From Aralia elata (taxonomy: Eukaryota > Streptophyta > Magnoliopsida > Apiales > Araliaceae), in contig CM068385.1 of assembly GCA_034770075.1 (NCBI GenBank), positions 72,050,479-72,114,478 of the forward strand: a stretch of 64,000 nt of DNA, given 5' to 3'. Shown here one piece after another: positions 10,933 to 22,384 of this stretch. Position 1 is the stretch's first letter; every line of letters begins with the position of its first letter. The notes below the pieces were generated by a model. It worked only from the letters and a program-made list of their open reading frames with translations, had not been told where the DNA came from and ran no database searches. A program made the position numbers and the translations under genes.

Positions 10933-13341
10933 CTAGTTGATAATGGCTTCCACCTTTGCTGGGTCTACTGAAACACCATTCCTGTCAATGACGTGTCCTA
11001 GAAACTGCACCCTTTGCAACCAAAATTCACACTTCGAAAACTTCACGTACAGCTTCTCCCTTCTCAATGCTTCCAAAGCAATCCTTAGATGTTCAACATG
11101 CTCTTCCTCTGTCACTGAATACACCAAGATGTCATCGATGAATACTACCACGAACTTATCCAAGTACTGCTTGAACACTCTGTTCATCATATCCATGAAT
11201 GCCGCTGGTGCATTTGTCAGTCCAAATGACATAACCAGAAACTCGAAATGTCCATAACGAGTTCTGAATGCCGTCTTCGGGATATCCTCCTGTCTCACCC
11301 TTAGTTGATGATAGCCCGTCCTCAAATCAATCTTTGAAAAGTATTTCGCCCCCTTGAGTTGATCAAACAGATCGTCTATCCTGGGCAACGGGTACCTATT
11401 CTTAATCGTAACTTTGTTCAACTCACGGTAGTCGATACAAAGCCTCATCGAGCCATCCTTCTTCTTTACGAACAGAACTGGCGCTCCCCATGGTGACACG
11501 CTCGGTCTGATATAACCCTTGTCTAACAGTTCCTGCAATTGCACCATCAGTTCTTTCATCTCTACTGGTGCCATTCGGTAAGGCGCCTTGGATATCGGTG
11601 CCGTCCCGGGTACCAAGTCAATCACAAATTCTATCTCTCTATCTGGCGGCAATCCCGAAATTTCATCTGGAAAGACATCAGCGAATTCCCTTACGACGGG
11701 TATCTGACTCAGTTCACCCTCGACCCGTTGAGTGTCCACCACGTGAGCCAAATAACCTATACAACCCTTCTGAAGAAATCTCTTTGCTTGCATCATCGTC
11801 AGACAACAAGATTGTCTCGGCGATTTATTACCATAGAACACTACCTTCGACTTACTTGGAGTCTCCAGGTGTACGCACTTTTTCTTACAGTCAATGACCG
11901 CCCCGTGACTCGCTAACCAATCAATTCCAAGGATTACATCAAATTCTCCAAGACGAATCGGTAGCAAATCCACGTTAAGCTTAAACCCTCTCAAATCAGC
12001 ACAACAATTCTTATAAATGTAGTTTACGGGTATAATCTCTTTGTTCGCTACTTCTACATTCATCGGGTGTTCTAACAGTTCACTAGGTAAATTAAGTCTT
12101 TGAGCAAATTCATCAGAAACAAAAGAACATGAAGCTCCCGAATCAAATAGCACATAGGCATCTATGTTGTTGATTGGAATAATACCTGACACCACCTCTC
12201 TGGATGCCACAACATCTTGTACTGTCATGTTGAAGGTCCTCGCTGTTGGCTTATTTGGCTGGGTTGGTCCTCCACTGGTTGCCCTTGAATTGTTACCCCT
12301 ATTGCCGTTTCCGCCATCCATGTTTCTCTTTCGGGGACATTCCTTGCTCCGATGTCCTATCTCTCCACAATTGAAACAACATCCTTTCTTCACCTTAGGA
12401 CAATTGGGCGAGATATGCCCTTCTTGTCCACAAGTATAACAAACCATCTTTCCTTTCACGCACTCCCCCGAGTGACCCTTTCCGTAATTTCCACATACCT
12501 GCCTTTTCTGCTGCATCCTCCCTTGCTGCATTTCAGAATTGCTACCCCCACTGCTCCATTGACGCTTCTTGTTGTTGCTTCCACCACTGCTAGCATTCGT
12601 ATTTCCTCCTTCTACCTTCTTCTTATTCTTCTCCCGATTATACTTTGAAACTGCTTCACTCCCACCTTCAGCAATGAGAGCTTTCTCCAATAACGTTGAG
12701 AACGACGTGATTTGTAAAACCGATACCTTGTTGTAGATCCACGGCTTTAACCCATTCTCGAACCTTCTTGCCTTCCTCACCTCAGTGTCCACCTGATGTG
12801 GGGCGAATCTAGCCAATTCATTGAATTTTGCAGCGTACTCTGACACTGACAAGTTTTCCTGCTTCAGTTCTAAAAACTTGATCTCCATCTTCGCCTGCGT
12901 ACTCTCAGGGAAGTAATTCTCGAAAAACAACGTCTTGAATGCTTCCCACGCCACGACTCCAGTCCCAGCTTTGCTCTGATTGGCTTCCCACCAAAAGTTA
13001 GCCTCGCCTTTCATTAAGTACGTAGCAAAAACTGTCTTCTGCTCCTCGGCGACTCTAGCGATGACAAAGGCCTTTTCAATCTCCTTTATCCACGACTGGG
13101 CCTCTATCGGGTCCGCTGTTCCCCTAAACTCCGGCGGTCCTACTGCCTTGAAGTCTTTAAAATTGGCTAAGTGGTTGCCCGTCTGGTTTCCTGCGGTAGT
13201 CGTTTCATTCTGCAGAGCTTCGGCCATCATGTTGATAAAGTCTTGCATTGGGTTTGGTTGAGTTCCCTCTGCATTGTTAACCGACTCTTCGACCCCTTGG
13301 TTTCGTAAGATTCGTCTGGGCGGCATTATCTGATTAAACAA
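10933..13341 (-). CDS. Element A: gag, protease and reverse transcriptase open segment
   Basis: An 802-codon open segment. Residues 60-240 match the Ty3/gypsy Gag domain (LANFKDFKAVGPPEF, KFLELKQ, YAAKFNELARFA). Three zinc knuckles follow at about 283-294, 301-314 and 322-335. The first reads CGNYGKGHSGEC and has lost the second Cys seen in B. The protease active site DSGA is near 400-403. Reverse transcriptase begins near 575 and includes KKKDGSMRLCIDYRELNK and the catalytic FIDD at 734-737. It ends at a TAG that replaces a Trp codon (VINWEQPKT in B), just after RT. Gag and PR could be made from it, but RH and INT could not. Confidence 0.92.
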   Translation of the reverse strand: MFNQIMPPRRILRNQGVEESVNNAEGTQPNPMQDFINMMAEALQNETTTAGNQTGNHLANFKDFKAVGPPEFRGTADPIEAQSWIKEIEKAFVIARVAEEQKTVFATYLMKGEANFWWEANQSKAGTGVVAWEAFKTLFFENYFPESTQAKMEIKFLELKQENLSVSEYAAKFNELARFAPHQVDTEVRKARRFENGLKPWIYNKVSVLQITSFSTLLEKALIAEGGSEAVSKYNREKNKKKVEGGNTNASSGGSNNKKRQWSSGGSNSEMQQGRMQQKRQVCGNYGKGHSGECVKGKMVCYTCGQEGHISPNCPKVKKGCCFNCGEIGHRSKECPRKRNMDGGNGNRGNNSRATSGGPTQPNKPTARTFNMTVQDVVASREVVSGIIPINNIDAYVLFDSGASCSFVSDEFAQRLNLPSELLEHPMNVEVANKEIIPVNYIYKNCCADLRGFKLNVDLLPIRLGEFDVILGIDWLASHGAVIDCKKKCVHLETPSKSKVVFYGNKSPRQSCCLTMMQAKRFLQKGCIGYLAHVVDTQRVEGELSQIPVVREFADVFPDEISGLPPDREIEFVIDLVPGTAPISKAPYRMAPVEMKELMVQLQELLDKGYIRPSVSPWGAPVLFVKKKDGSMRLCIDYRELNKVTIKNRYPLPRIDDLFDQLKGAKYFSKIDLRTGYHQLRVRQEDIPKTAFRTRYGHFEFLVMSFGLTNAPAAFMDMMNRVFKQYLDKFVVVFIDDILVYSVTEEEHVEHLRIALEALRREKLYVKFSKCEFWLQRVQFLGHVIDRNGVSVDPAKVEAIIN

Positions 13342-13856
13342 AGTCCTAACACGTTACTCGGGTTTTATTAACATATAAGTATTTAGCATGTAATACAACA
13401 TTGTACTTGAACAATCGCATGGCCATCGTGTGGGAGTTCTAGATTACCCAACCTCAGGAATTCGACTTTACCCGATTAGTGATTTAAGTTGCTAAATTAT
13501 CGATTCAGTTCTCACCGAATTAACATAACCATTGAATAGACGGTTTATCAAGTAAAATTCTCAAACATTTACCAAAATAATGCATTTATATTCATATACC
13601 AACTTTAGCATCTTACACGTTCATCTCAGGTATATCGCTATAAATGCTACCATCCCAATAATATAACAAAAGATGGGATTCACTTAGACCATTCTTTCCT
13701 ACCTACATAATTGGGAAGTACAACCTACATACGAACTACCTCGCACCTGCTGAGGTTAATACAACTCTAGTAAATCAAATGGTAGTACCAATAACACTGC
13801 TCAAGGCATAACCACCCACTTCTGCTATCCGCTAAGGGACTCAAGGTGAATACAAT
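13342..13856 (-). other. Element A spacer between accessory ORF and gag
   Basis: No ORF of note. Stretches of it match the corresponding B spacer, including a tgcatttatattcatatacca block and a gctataaatgc motif. In element sense tttaatcag lies three bases before the gag ATG and could be a splice acceptor; this is inference only. Confidence 0.6.
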
Positions 13857-14237
13857 TTAACGCTTGCTCTCGCTACTGGAGGGCAGATCCATCCATTTGG
13901 CATCGAACTGCCTAAAGACGATGTCTAAGGCCCGCTCCAAATCAACTATCTTCGCATCCTTAGCCTTCACCTCATCTCTCAACTGTCCTAACTGTAGCTC
14001 TCTCAGCAGCAGCCTCCCTCGCAACTCGGCTAACTCAGCCTGGGCCTGGTAAGCAGCGTCCTTGTACTGCTGTTCAGAAATCTGGTGGATGTGGTTCTGC
14101 GCCTCTAATTGTTCAGCCTTTACCTCTAGCTCGGCATTCCTTGCTAGCAAGTTTCCTATCACCTCAGGCTCTATGGACTCCTGGTTAACTGAAAGGTTAT
14201 CTTGACGCTCGTCCGACATCCTACAACACCACACCAT
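13857..14237 (-). CDS. Element A accessory ORF: coiled-coil protein upstream of gag
   Basis: An intact 126-codon ORF in element sense between primer site and gag. The likely start is the seventh codon, MSDERQDNL at 14219: only from there does it align with B, and both starts have the context ttgtagg before ATG. Residues 30-110 are rich in Leu, Ala, Glu, Gln and Lys and look like a coiled coil. It shares RNxELE, QNxxHQ, QYxDxAYQ and a C-terminal ALD segment with the 280-residue B protein, so the two are homologous. It lacks B's acidic N-terminal stretch and second coil segment. The function is unknown. It is unlike Gag, Pol or a known envelope. Remaining open beside a pol with three stops may be chance, given its length. 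Confidence 0.75.
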   Translation of the reverse strand: MVWCCRMSDERQDNLSVNQESIEPEVIGNLLARNAELEVKAEQLEAQNHIHQISEQQYKDAAYQAQAELAELRGRLLLRELQLGQLRDEVKAKDAKIVDLERALDIVFRQFDAKWMDLPSSSESKR

Positions 14238-14409
14238 GAATCCATATCAGTACCACAATAAAATATATTCATTGATAAAATGAAATGATATTTTATTCGG
14301 TACATCTAGAACTCGATGAATCTCCTCAACTCATCACCTACATACTCTATATGAGTTTTCTACTGAGGTTATAACCTAGGTTTCTCATTCCTAACGTTTA
14401 TAACCTATA

Positions 14410-14421
14410 GCTTTGATACCA
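14410..14421 (-). promoter_or_regulatory. Element A primer binding site (tRNA-iMet type)
   Basis: In element sense tggtatcaaagc lies 3 bp after the 5' LTR. It matches the plant initiator-Met site TGGTATCAGAGC except for one G-to-A change. Confidence 0.92.
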
Positions 14422-14424
14422 ACC

Positions 14425-17400
14425 TGTGACGCCCCAAATCCGGGTTTCCTAACCTCGAATTCGGTGCTCACGATACTCAACGACAAACATACTTTCTAAC
14501 TAAATGCGGAATAATAAACATACATTGTTTATTGAAATAATAATAAAGTCTTACAATCTTGGTCCCAAGGTTCTTTAACCTTAACATAAAACGTACCCTT
14601 AATACAATAAAAGGTTCACTTAATCAAACAACATTCAAGAATAACTAGTACATAGGCACTATCGGGCATCTATTCTTGCACCTTCCCTTTTCCTTTGTCT
14701 CCTTTAGACGTTTCTGCCTTAGCTGAAATAAAGATCATGATATAGCAAGGGTAAGCAACTAGTTTGTTTAGCAAGTTTATACACAAGGGAGATATATCAT
14801 GAATAGACGGAAATTTTGCTTTCAATGTTCAACAACAGTATAGAATTGTGAAGAAATATGAATTATCAGTCAACAGTTGAATATTCAAATAATTGAATGC
14901 CAATTACTGAGTGGTTTGAAATAACCAAGGCCGTTTTCCAAGGTTCTCAGCATGTAAGCTGGACCTCTTAAAAAGTTTTGGTAATCGAGGGGATCAGCCT
15001 CTCATACCCCGTGATTTATGCATAAACACTTAATAACCAACATTAATATCATGCCTTAAACAAGTTTATCCTTTTCTCAGCCAAGAGTTCTTACCACAGC
15101 AATTTAATAAGAACAACTTTTAAAATACCATTGTCTTAACCAATTTAGACATGCTGGATCTAGCTGATACAAATAGCATAGATCGATCTCATAAACAATT
15201 CATACTTGAAAGAACTTTAATTAAATTTACAGTTCAATCATAATAGGATAGGAATTCAATTGCACAAGGTGCGAATCTCAATAATCAGTATAGATGTGAA
15301 TAATCGACAATAATTATTCACTAATCATGCTTCGAAAATAATAACTCGAGATTGAGTTAGGGAACTTGCCTGTTTGCTCAGCTACAAATAATTCTAGCTT
15401 TAACTATTTGGCCTTGAAGAACCTAACATAGATAATGTCGATCTTTCAATTAGTACGGCGTAGTTGTACATCGATACGCTTACTTATGCTATTTATTTAA
15501 CAATTAAGCAAAACACATAGCACACATAAGTTAATAAACTATTGTATATCCTATAGGACACTTAATTGATTTCTAGGTTGATGGTTTAATTAATCAACCA
15601 TGTATCCCTTAAGTAAATAACCACTTATTAAACCCTTAAACAATTAATTATAATTGTTTAATTAATTAATCATTACTTTTTCTTAAGTAATATTCATTTA
15701 TTAACCCTTAAAACAATTTATCATAATTGTTTAATTAATGTGTTATTTAAAATCTACTTATTTTTATTCACTTTATCTTTATTTAATTACTATTTAATAT
15801 TCGTTAAACAGTAATTAATTAATTATCTTTAGTTAATAATTAATAACTAATTATATTTACTTATTATTTAATTAGTAATTAAATAATAATCAATTATTAA
15901 TTTTTTTTAATCGTCTTTAATTATTATTTAAGATTAAATAATAACTAATTAGGTTTAGTTATTATTTAAAACTAATCAAATAGTAAATAATTAATTAGTG
16001 AGTAAGAGTTACCTTTAGTTATTATCTATTAGTAAATAATAACTAATTAGGTTTATTCATCAATGAAAGTTAATCAAATAATTATTAATGAACTTATCTT
16101 TAGTTATTATTTAGTAATAAATAATAACTAATTAGGTTTATTTATTATTTAAAGTTAATCAAATAATAAATAATTAATTTACAATTCTTAATCATTGTTT
16201 TAAAAAAATAAATAAAACAATTTACTATATATGGAAAATATAATAGCATATAAGGCTATTATTTTATTACTTCTTATTCATAACTTAATTATTATCTAAT
16301 AATAATTAAATATTTATTGTTTATTGATAAATACTTTATTCATACATAATTATATATGTAGTATCTTTATTTATTATTATTTGATAATAAATAATTACTT
16401 TATTAGCTTCATTTATTATTTATTATTAATTAAGTAATAATTAAATATTTATTATCTTTATTTATTATTTATTGATAAATAATAATTAATTAACTTACTA
16501 ATTTTATTTATTAGTTGTAATAGCTAATTAGTTTACAGTGTATTATTAGCTTCAATTAATAACCACTAGTTAAGCTAATGACAGTACATTTGGTTCACAG
16601 TTGGCTCCATTGAATTACACAATTTATTCAAACAATTCAGTTGTGGTATACTCAGTTAATGGTTTTGCGTTGCCAAGATCACAGTTATAATGATATCCAG
16701 CCCCTGCAAATTTTATTCCAAACATTTACCCAACATAGTAGGCAACAAATTCTAAACAGAAAAAAAACAGAGTGTAATCTAGGCATTATACCAATTTCAG
16801 AATTCTATGTTGGCCTAAATTCAGTACATAACCTTTAAGGTTCGCCAACACCAGATTCCCAACAAAGAACTAACACATCACAAATCCCAAATTTTCAAAC
16901 CCAAGCAATATTATACAATTCTAAAAACAATATATATTATAACCATCACAGTATATGATACAACCAGCAAATCCAAGTACAAAAAAAAGAAATAACGAAA
17001 ATCTACATAAAATCCTAAACGGAAAATCATCACAGGCGTTGGAACTATTGTATACCTTGGGTCCGATCGAACCTCTGTTATTCTTCTCCTCTCAGTGGCT
17101 GCTCTCCCTTTAATTCGAATTGCAAAAAAAAAAAAAAAAAAATCCTAGCAGCTTAATTTAGGGTTTGGGTGCCCAATTTATAGAAAATCGATTACCCAAT
17201 GAACTGGGTATTACCTAAATTGGCGAATTAATAACCAACGGTAGAAGGGATGTGCAGCGACTGACGGTTCCCGTCATTTCCCAGCTGGGTTCGGCCGACA
17301 CCTCGAGTCGCGTGGCCTCACCGGTCGCGTCGCCGGATTTCAGGGACCCTTGGTCCGTTGATGGCAGCTCGGTTGCTCACGCCGATTCCCCGCTTAGCCC

Positions 17401-18242
17401 GCTGGTCTCCCTTTACGCCGCCGGTCGACTCGAGCCGGCAATTGACAACCTCGATTCTCCCTCCCGTCTCTGGCTCGTCTGATTCGATTGATGGGGTTTG
17501 GGTTTCTTCCTTTTTCTTTTGCTCGGTTGTTTTGGTTTGGGGTTTTCAATTGCAGAATGCTCGGTTATCTTCAAATTAACCGGTTTCCCCAATTTGCTTG
17601 GATCGACCCGTTTGCTAATCATAACCCGGCTGGCAAAGAAATAAGGAATGGGCTCAAATTGGGCTGGGAGGAATTTGGGCTCCACCCAATAGGGTTGGGC
17701 CGGCTAAATTGATTAGGAAAATGGCCCAATAGAGAACTAAAAAGAAATTGGGCTCAGCCCTATTAAATTTGGGTTAATTGCCATAAAAGAAATGTGGCCC
17801 AAAAGGAATTAGAAGGAAAATTAATCCTACCCAATAATGTTGGTCCATTTGAAATAAAGAGGAAGATGGCCCAATACACTATCTAAGGTTAATATTTATA
17901 TTATTAGCATCTAATTTAAATAACCAACTTGATTAATTATTTAAAATATTTATTTTAACAATAATTCCTTATGCGAATTATTTAAATCCGATAATAGTAA
18001 AATGAATTTATTTATAAATTTTCTTCCCAATTTTCTTGCAATTAAATTCTTAGGGTTAACTCACTAATTTATTCAAACTATTAGTGAGTCCCTTTAATGC
18101 AACGAAAATTATTGGACCGTATATTTATATAATTAAATACTTATACCCACATGGATCCAGTTAAATTCGTAAAATTAAATAAAATGAATTTCATATATCA
18201 AAATAAATTAATACAATGTTTAAAAATTTCCTGGACATTACA
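14425..18242 (-). mobile_element. Element A 5' LTR
   Basis: A 3.8-kb direct copy of 4948-8758 with matching ends and about 1% mismatch by eye. It has the same AT-rich region (about 15540-16530), CpG-rich block (17252-17480) and TATA candidate (17176-17183, minus strand). It should hold the active promoter of the element. Confidence 0.95.
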
Positions 18243-18918
18243 GTAATCATATGCATAGGGTGAGGACGATGAATGTGAATGTATGTTGAGAGTGTACCTC
18301 CTCTTGAGGCGAACCCGTCGGTTGCTTATTGCTGGACTCGAAGGGGCTGCTCCCCGGAGATGGCTCAGGAAACGTACCACCCAGATCCACTCCAATCGAA
18401 AGGATTCAGACGAGTAGATTGCGAAGATTTGGGGACCTTCATGCCGAAAAGCCCGCGAGAGTAACCTTAGGGTAGGTCAGCCTCTGATAAACCTAACGAA
18501 AGGGAAGCTTCTTCATGCCCTTTTATCGTTCAGTCAAATAAATAAATGTCATGTAAATGGCATACAACTGTCATACCGTCATCATCGTAATAAATATGTC
18601 CTGTATCATGTGATTACATCACCTGCACATATAAAGAGAATACTGACATGGTTTTGCAGGAAGGCAATCCATACCACGTACCAAGGTATTCTAAAACTTC
18701 TAAATACTATCATGTCATCAAACACTGACCTTGTTTTGCAGGATAAGATTAGAGAACCTAAAAAAATATATATATGTATATATATATATATATATATAAT
18801 AATCATGCATCAGTGTTGACATGCATCTGCCAACTTGTAACTGGCACAGTACTAAACTACGGCCCTTATTTATTTTGCAAGATTGCCCCTAAGACCCAAC
18901 TAAGAGGCCGTAAAGTCC
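18243..18918 (+). other. Element C internal leader remnant after element A
   Basis: It starts with the right copy of the gtaat duplication and continues the C leader. The phrase aacgtaccacccagatccac and two gttttgcagga motifs resembling splice acceptors are seen. No ORF is recognisable. Gag, protease and RT of a Tat element, normally several kb, should lie between this leader and the RNase H and are missing. Confidence 0.65.
18767..18799. repeat. (TA)n microsatellite
   Basis: A run of TA dinucleotides broken by a single gta interruption. Confidence 0.9.
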
Positions 18919-19449
18919 ATACTCCATTCATCCAAATGGCAGAAGCCGGTAGCCATGAAATTACAGTTCTGCCACTCCAACAATACGGCCGAATACGAGG
19001 GATGCATCCTAGGACTGAGATTAGCCCTGGGAATGGGAATCAAAAGGATGATAGTAGTTGGAGACTCCGAATTGGTCATCCGGCAGGCCATGGGAATATA
19101 CAGCACCAAAGGGCTTCGGCTATTGCCCTACCATCGCCTCATCATCAAACTTGCCAAACAATTCAAAGATATTGCCTTTTGGCACGTTCCCAGAAATCAA
19201 AATGACTTCGCGGATACTCTAGCCACACTGGCTTCCCTGATTCACACATCACGGTACGAGACGAGCTTTAAGGGAGAAATTGCGGTACAGACTTGTCCGG
19301 CCTATGAGGATCAGATCGGAGAGATCTCCTATAGTGACGCCCCTCCTAAATGGGCTTGGTATCAAAACATTAAAGAGTTCCTTCGAGACAGCTCCTCTCC
19401 CGAAAATGCAGATCTGACCGAGGAAAGAGAATCCAAAGATGGCCAGTGA
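18919..19449 (+). pseudogene. Element C: archaeal-type RNase H (aRNH) fragment
   Basis: The frame contains KLQFCHSNNTAEYEGC, IKRMIVVGDSELVIRQ and WHVPRNQNDFADTLATLAS. This is the second, archaeal-like RNase H found in the Tat lineage of plant Ty3/gypsy elements. Three catalytic acidic residues are visible: Glu in AEYE, Asp in GDSEL and Asp in FADTL. The N-terminal strand with the first Asp is missing. An ATG at 18955 lies inside the domain and is not a natural start. After the domain the frame runs into the RNase H-integrase linker and stops at 19447-19449, where a frameshift moves the reading to another frame. Homology is clear, but it is a relic. Confidence 0.85.
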
Positions 19450-19712
19450 AATTCTTCCTAAGCAGAGACGATTTGCATAAATGGGACCTAGCTACGGGAC
19501 TGCTGAGATATCTGGAAGCCGAAAAAGCCCACAGATTAATGAACGAAGTACATGGCGATGTGTGCGGAGCCCATATGAGTAGAACATTTTTGGCAAAGAA
19601 AATCATGTGAACGGGTCACTACTGGCTAACCATGAAAACTGACTGCGATACTCATGTCAGGAAATGCCATCAATGCCAGATCCATGCCAAATGCGATCCA
19701 TGCACCTCCTAA
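19449..19712 (+). pseudogene. Element C: integrase zinc-finger fragment
   Basis: In a shifted frame, LLRYLEAEKAHRLMNEVHGD, CGAHMSRTFLAKKIM and GHYWLTMKTDC lead to CHQCQIHAKCD, giving the two His and two Cys of the HHCC finger. A TGA interrupts it after KKIM. Just beyond, another frame reads PPNELHCLTSPWP, the expected start of the integrase core, after which similarity ends. The D-D-E core has been deleted. The fragment follows aRNH directly, in the order expected for Tat elements. Confidence 0.8.
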
Positions 19713-20689
19713 TGAGCTCCATTGCTTGACCTCACCGTGGCCAGTTGGACCGTGCAGCGGGTGATATCCAGGAAGGGGTAAATCCAGGAGTATGGCAGTG
19801 AATCCCGGCCAGTAAAAGATCAATGGGTACCCCGATTTGAGGCATTCTAGCCAGACAAGCAATAAGCCAAATTTGAAGGAGGATCACGATTTTGGTATAG
19901 AGCTAGATTTCGATCTGATGGGGATTGAGCAGGACGAGACAGATATCGACAATACGCCTGACGAGATCAAATGATGGGTCGAAGATAAACCCAAACCCGA
20001 CTTAGACCAAACCATCGCCATCAAACATCAAAACCCCTAACGATCACGAAGAACCCGGAGTAGGGGCAAATGCGACCACAAAAAAAAAATCTCAAAAATC
20101 AAAAATCCCCCAAACCTTTCAACAAGTCAAAGGACCGGATCTTTTGTCAGCCCAGCGAGATACCGATGCAACCAGTACGAGGGAGATCACAAGAAAAACA
20201 ACTTAATACTGGGGCATTTATCAACTACCCAGGAAATGATGACGTGCAAATTGGCACCCATGCAACAATCCCATCAACATGCACCATCATCATCAAATGC
20301 TACCTCATGTCAATTCAATATTCAACGATACGATCATCTGGCATTTGTCAAGCATAGTTTTCCCGGGATACGATGACCCGCGTGAAAGGGGATTTTATTT
20401 GACCTGATAGGAATCAGATTAATTCTGATAAGCAACCGTGGAGCACGATCGTGAGTATGATTAGACGAAGAAAGCTATTCAACTTTTTGATCGGGTACAA
20501 AGCCTTAATTCAAAACAACGTTTGCGACAGAATCGACCTCATGTGCCAGTCTTCACTTTGCATTTGCACGAACTTTCAGTTATGGGGTATAAAACTATGA
20601 CGACGTTGATGGCAATTGACACGTAGTCAGACAGTCAGTAATTATCAAGCCAATATCAAGAAGTCAGACGATAAATGATTATCAAGCTA
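19713..20689 (+). other. Element C degraded internal region
   Basis: Only an acidic frame near 19866-19970 (reading LDFDLMGIEQDETDIDN) and a Lys/Pro-rich piece near 20070-20150 look once-coding. They may be displaced Tat coding remnants, but no domain could be named. Confidence 0.4.
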
Positions 20690-21185
20690 ATGTCTCGAAT
20701 CGTGGCCTGGGTTATTCGAGTAATTAAGCCCGAGGGGTGTCTCTACACCTGGTGCCCTAAAGCCATCTGGTTTGGGAGTCGCTGGCCCAACACTCGTTAC
20801 ATGGGTAACTCAGAGCCTAAGAAAACGAGCATTACAGTAGAGGAGGCCCGAGCAGATTCGAATCGTGGCATGGGCTACTCGAGTAATTAAGCCTAAGGGG
20901 TGTCTCTGCATCTGGTGCCCTAAAACCGTCTGGTTTGGGAGTCACCGGCCTAACACTCGCTACATAGGTAACTCAAGCCTAAGAAAACGAATCTTGCGCA
21001 AGGTCAAGCAAAGAATGAATGGTGCAGACCACCAGCTTGTCTCGAACCGTGGCCTTTGTTACTCGAGTAAATAAACCCGAAGGGGTGTTTGTACACTTAA
21101 TGCCCCAAAACCGTCTGGTTTGGGAGTCATTGGTCCAAAACTCGTCAAATGGGTAACTTTGAATAGCCTAAGAAAACGAGACAAG
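20690..21185 (+). repeat. Three-copy tandem repeat of about 165-185 bp in element C
   Basis: Three diverged copies start near 20696, 20858 and 21042. Each has cgaatcgtggcctgggtta-like sequence, actcgagtaat, gaggggtgtct, gtctggtttgggagtc, and ends in gcctaagaaaacga. Copies differ by point changes and small indels. Confidence 0.85.
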
Positions 21186-22384
21186 TGAAGTGGGCTAATA
21201 AAGAGAAAAGATAATACGAAAAACTCTCGGCCTTAAACAAGAAGTCATGGAAGAGAAACCCCTAATGAATGCTGCATCGCATAGTGCATTTGTCATATGA
21301 CGTCAATCCTGCTAAGAACGTTGTCGAGAATGGAGACAGAATACCTTTGACGAGGGAAGGTAGTTCTTTTGAATTCGACCTTACTCACGTACAATGACCA
21401 TGAATGCTTGAAGGTATTCTTACGATTTCATAACTCGTTAAATAGAAAATCATCAACTCACGAGGGATTGAAAATAACTTCCAATCTAGTACATTCACGG
21501 TTCATAACTCGCTAGATTGTGCGATCAACAAATATTCAATTTCATGTGCTTTAACTGCATTCACTCTTTTGTCGAGATTATAATATCTTTGTGTTGAACT
21601 AACACCAACGGCCCAAGCCTTCAAGTTTTGGCATTTGTTAGTCGTCTGATATACAGGATCTTGCAGAGCTGTGGATAACTCAGCACGATCAACATCGCGA
21701 GTTTTCGATAAAAATTCTTGGTAACAACACGCGCCAAGGTAGGGGCAGTTAAGAATAGTGAAATGGAAGGAAGCTGAGGCCGCATAGAACTTCTCGGCAT
21801 TGGGCCTCTCCCCAATCCTGACTATCACTGCCTCGACATCCAAATGATCCACGTGCATGAGCATATACAAGGATGATATAATGCGGGACAACAGCATATC
21901 GGCCAACAGAAATGATCAAAAGGCTTAGGAGCCCAACATAGCTGTCGATCATCATAGAGAGCGAAACAGACTGCCTCAACTCGATGAAATGAAGACGACC
22001 GAGAACAGGCAGAGTACCAAACCAATGTTGAAGTCTAGAAACTACACTTCACGACGAGGTGTGATCCAATCAAATGTTGGCAAACAATGACGACGGTCGA
22101 ATCGTATCATTTGACTGAACAGGGGTCATTTCTATCTAAACATATGTTGTGCACATGCATCTGTCCATAACATATCTGCCAGATCATGCATAACATCGTT
22201 TGCATGCATACATGTACGATCAAAATGAAAATCTTCAGGGGAAAGTACAAGCACGTCGCTTTCAACCTCACAAACGATCAGACCGTGATGGCTTTTGCGG
22301 CATGGTACGTGGACGATGTTGGTGGGAGATCCAGGACAGAAGCCGATCACACATCCCACTTCAAGAAATCACTCAAATCAAATC
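21186..22384 (+). other. Element C noncoding region between arrays
   Basis: No recognised coding sequence. Minus-strand ORFs of up to 134 codons (21502-21906) overlap each other in different frames, show no known motif and are probably chance. A Tat 3' noncoding region would look like this. Confidence 0.5.

Larger units (their letters stand above)
8806..13341 (-). pseudogene. gag-pol: Element A gag-pol polyprotein frame, broken by three stops
   Basis: One reading frame of 1,512 codons without frameshift runs from gag to chromodomain. The likely start is MPPRRIL at 13326; an in-frame ATG five codons earlier gives 13341. Stops interrupt it at 10933-10935, 10450-10452 and 9277-9279, before the terminal stop at 8806-8808. 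Comparison with B at the same codons shows TGG to TAG, CGA to TGA and CAG to TAG, all single C-to-T or G-to-A transitions. No indel breaks the frame, so decay is by point mutation. The product would be a Gag-PR-RT-RH-INT polyprotein that packages and integrates the element. As it stands it cannot be made in full. Confidence 0.93.
4948..18242 (-). mobile_element. Element A: Tekay/Del-like chromovirus (Ty3/gypsy), 13.3 kb, nested in C
   Basis: A complete element on the minus strand: 5' LTR at right (14425-18242), primer site, coiled-coil accessory ORF, gag-pol frame, polypurine tract, 3' LTR at left (4948-8758). Termini are TGTAATG...GTCACA in element sense, with perfect target duplication gtaat (4943-4947 and 18243-18247). 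Chromodomain and domain order PR-RT-RH-INT place it with chromoviruses. The very long LTRs and initiator-Met site fit the Tekay/Del lineage. About 11 differences were counted in the first 1.0 kb of aligned LTR, near 1%. Three in-frame stops make it defective. Confidence 0.95.

Noticed and set aside
18774..19205. 143-codon plus-strand ORF over the aRNase H region
   Set aside because: The aRNase H homology is in the overlapping frame. This ORF begins in a TA microsatellite and shows no domain.
21502..22025. Cluster of minus-strand ORFs (up to 134 codons) in element C
   Set aside because: Opposite to the element sense, overlapping in several frames and without known motif. Most likely chance.
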